The translations under genes and the position numbers were made by a program. From the NCBI GenBank assembly GCA_030411725.1, contig MU839838.1, positions 682,001 to 746,000 on the forward strand: a DNA stretch of 64,000 bases. Reading direction: 5' to 3'. This document shows, piece by piece, positions 63,386-64,000 of this stretch. The notes under the pieces are model-generated. The model did not search any database. It saw only the letters and a list, made by a program, of their open reading frames with translations, and was not told where the DNA came from. Source of the stretch: Echria macrotheca (lineage: Eukaryota; Ascomycota; Sordariomycetes; Sordariales; Schizotheciaceae). Each line of letters begins with the position of its first letter. Position 1 is the stretch's first letter.

Positions 63386-64000
63386 TGCAGTTGTAGGTAC
63401 CTAGGTAAGCAAAGTGGGATTGGTAGTATTATACAACAACAGGCCGAACTTTGTCGTCGGCGGCCAGCAAACCCAGAGGATATCCATCCTGTGACGGTCC
63501 GACTTGTTTCCGCATCCGCCACCAACGGTCTTTAATTAGTAGGTTTAAAGATTTCAAGCTAACGTAAGGCCCCGATAAGAGACAAGGGCACCGCATCTCT
63601 TCACAGGATGAGGACATATTGAGATCAGCAACAAGAAGCTGATAGCTTCTTCGAATGGTGGATAACAAGAATATCGGCTCATGAGACGAGACGTGATATA
63701 TTCCTGGTACACGCCCAGTCAGCCACACAGCTCGTGCTAAGAAGGAAGGTAATGCCCTACCCGTAGGTACCCGGGTTACCCTGAACATGACGTTATATAT
63801 GTCCCGGGCGAAGATAACAATTAACCGCCGAAATCCCGGCCCGGACAGTCGCCAATGGCAAGCGAACCGCTGCGTCTCAACTCGTCCCACCAGAAGCTCT
63901 GACGAAAACCAGCCAAGCAAGCCCAAGCGGAACGTAGCGGCATGCCAAATCGGGTAAAAGTAGACGAGCCGGATTTATTTGGTCAAGAGTCAAAGATAGT
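63386..64000. other. Right-edge region without an assigned gene
   Basis: 615 bp to the window edge. A minus-strand frame of 165 codons (63429-63926) is rich in Arg/Ser/Leu and shows no domain; it is more likely chance or decayed sequence. A promoter for the broken gene could lie here. Confidence 0.35.

Noticed and set aside
63429..63926. 165-codon minus-strand frame at the right edge
   Set aside because: Composition and lack of any motif fit chance in decayed sequence beside a pseudogene.

Overview
This is a gene-dense stretch of a filamentous ascomycete nuclear genome, most likely a Sordariomycete and probably close to the Sordariales. The evidence is many short introns (about 45-97 nt) with GTRNGT donors and CTNAC branch points, intergenic regions of 0.3-4.8 kb, and a complete frequency (frq) circadian-clock gene whose product follows the Neurospora FRQ layout end to end. 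I see no bacterial features, CRISPR array, tRNA or rRNA gene. Almost all genes are single-copy housekeeping genes; most are spliced, and I worked out exon joins by hand from splice signals and reading frame.

Left part (1-11.9 kb): the 5' end of cofactor-independent phosphoglycerate mutase (minus), Mediator subunit 9 (plus), tubulin cofactor C (minus), GPI1/PIG-Q of the GPI-GlcNAc transferase (minus), a small two-membrane-segment protein whose open frame ends in the GPI1 start (TGATG), the mitochondrial intermembrane-space protein Mdm35 (minus, four tiny exons) and the nuclear exosome RNase Rrp6 (plus).

Middle (11.9-31.7 kb): a 4.8-kb non-coding region leads into frq. It holds a cluster of CGAT elements, a palindromic CRE, an upstream ORF and an overlapping uORF at the frq start. 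Then follow prefoldin subunit 3, Sec14, kinetochore Mis14, a small conserved protein of unknown function, proteasome ATPase Rpt3 and the folliculin homologue Lst7. A degenerate dispersed repeat occurs at about 1.5 kb and again at about 29.3 kb.

Right part (31.7-64 kb): a long intergenic region, a classical tyrosine phosphatase, the RCC1-repeat mitochondrial protein Fmp25, COG3, a gene-poor interval with homopolymer runs and unexplained coding-like frames, a YMC1-type mitochondrial carrier, the TIP20/RINT1 tether, an RMND1/DUF155 mitochondrial protein, a large unrecognised proline/glutamine-rich protein, vacuolar proteinase A (with an unusual acidic in-frame reading frame beyond its stop), serine hydroxymethyltransferase and a broken gene copy near the right edge.

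The genes do not form one pathway. Themes recur by chance: mitochondrial proteins (Mdm35, Fmp25, YMC1, RMND1-like), secretory and vesicle traffic (Gpi1, Sec14, COG3, Tip20, Lst7, Pep4) and protein folding or turnover (prefoldin, TBCC, Rpt3). The regulatory centrepiece is frq. I found no evidence of a wholly new multi-gene system. The best candidates for new biology are translational arrangements: the TGATG gene pair, the uORFs at frq and the RMND1-like gene, a 3n intron in rrp6 and the tail after pep4.
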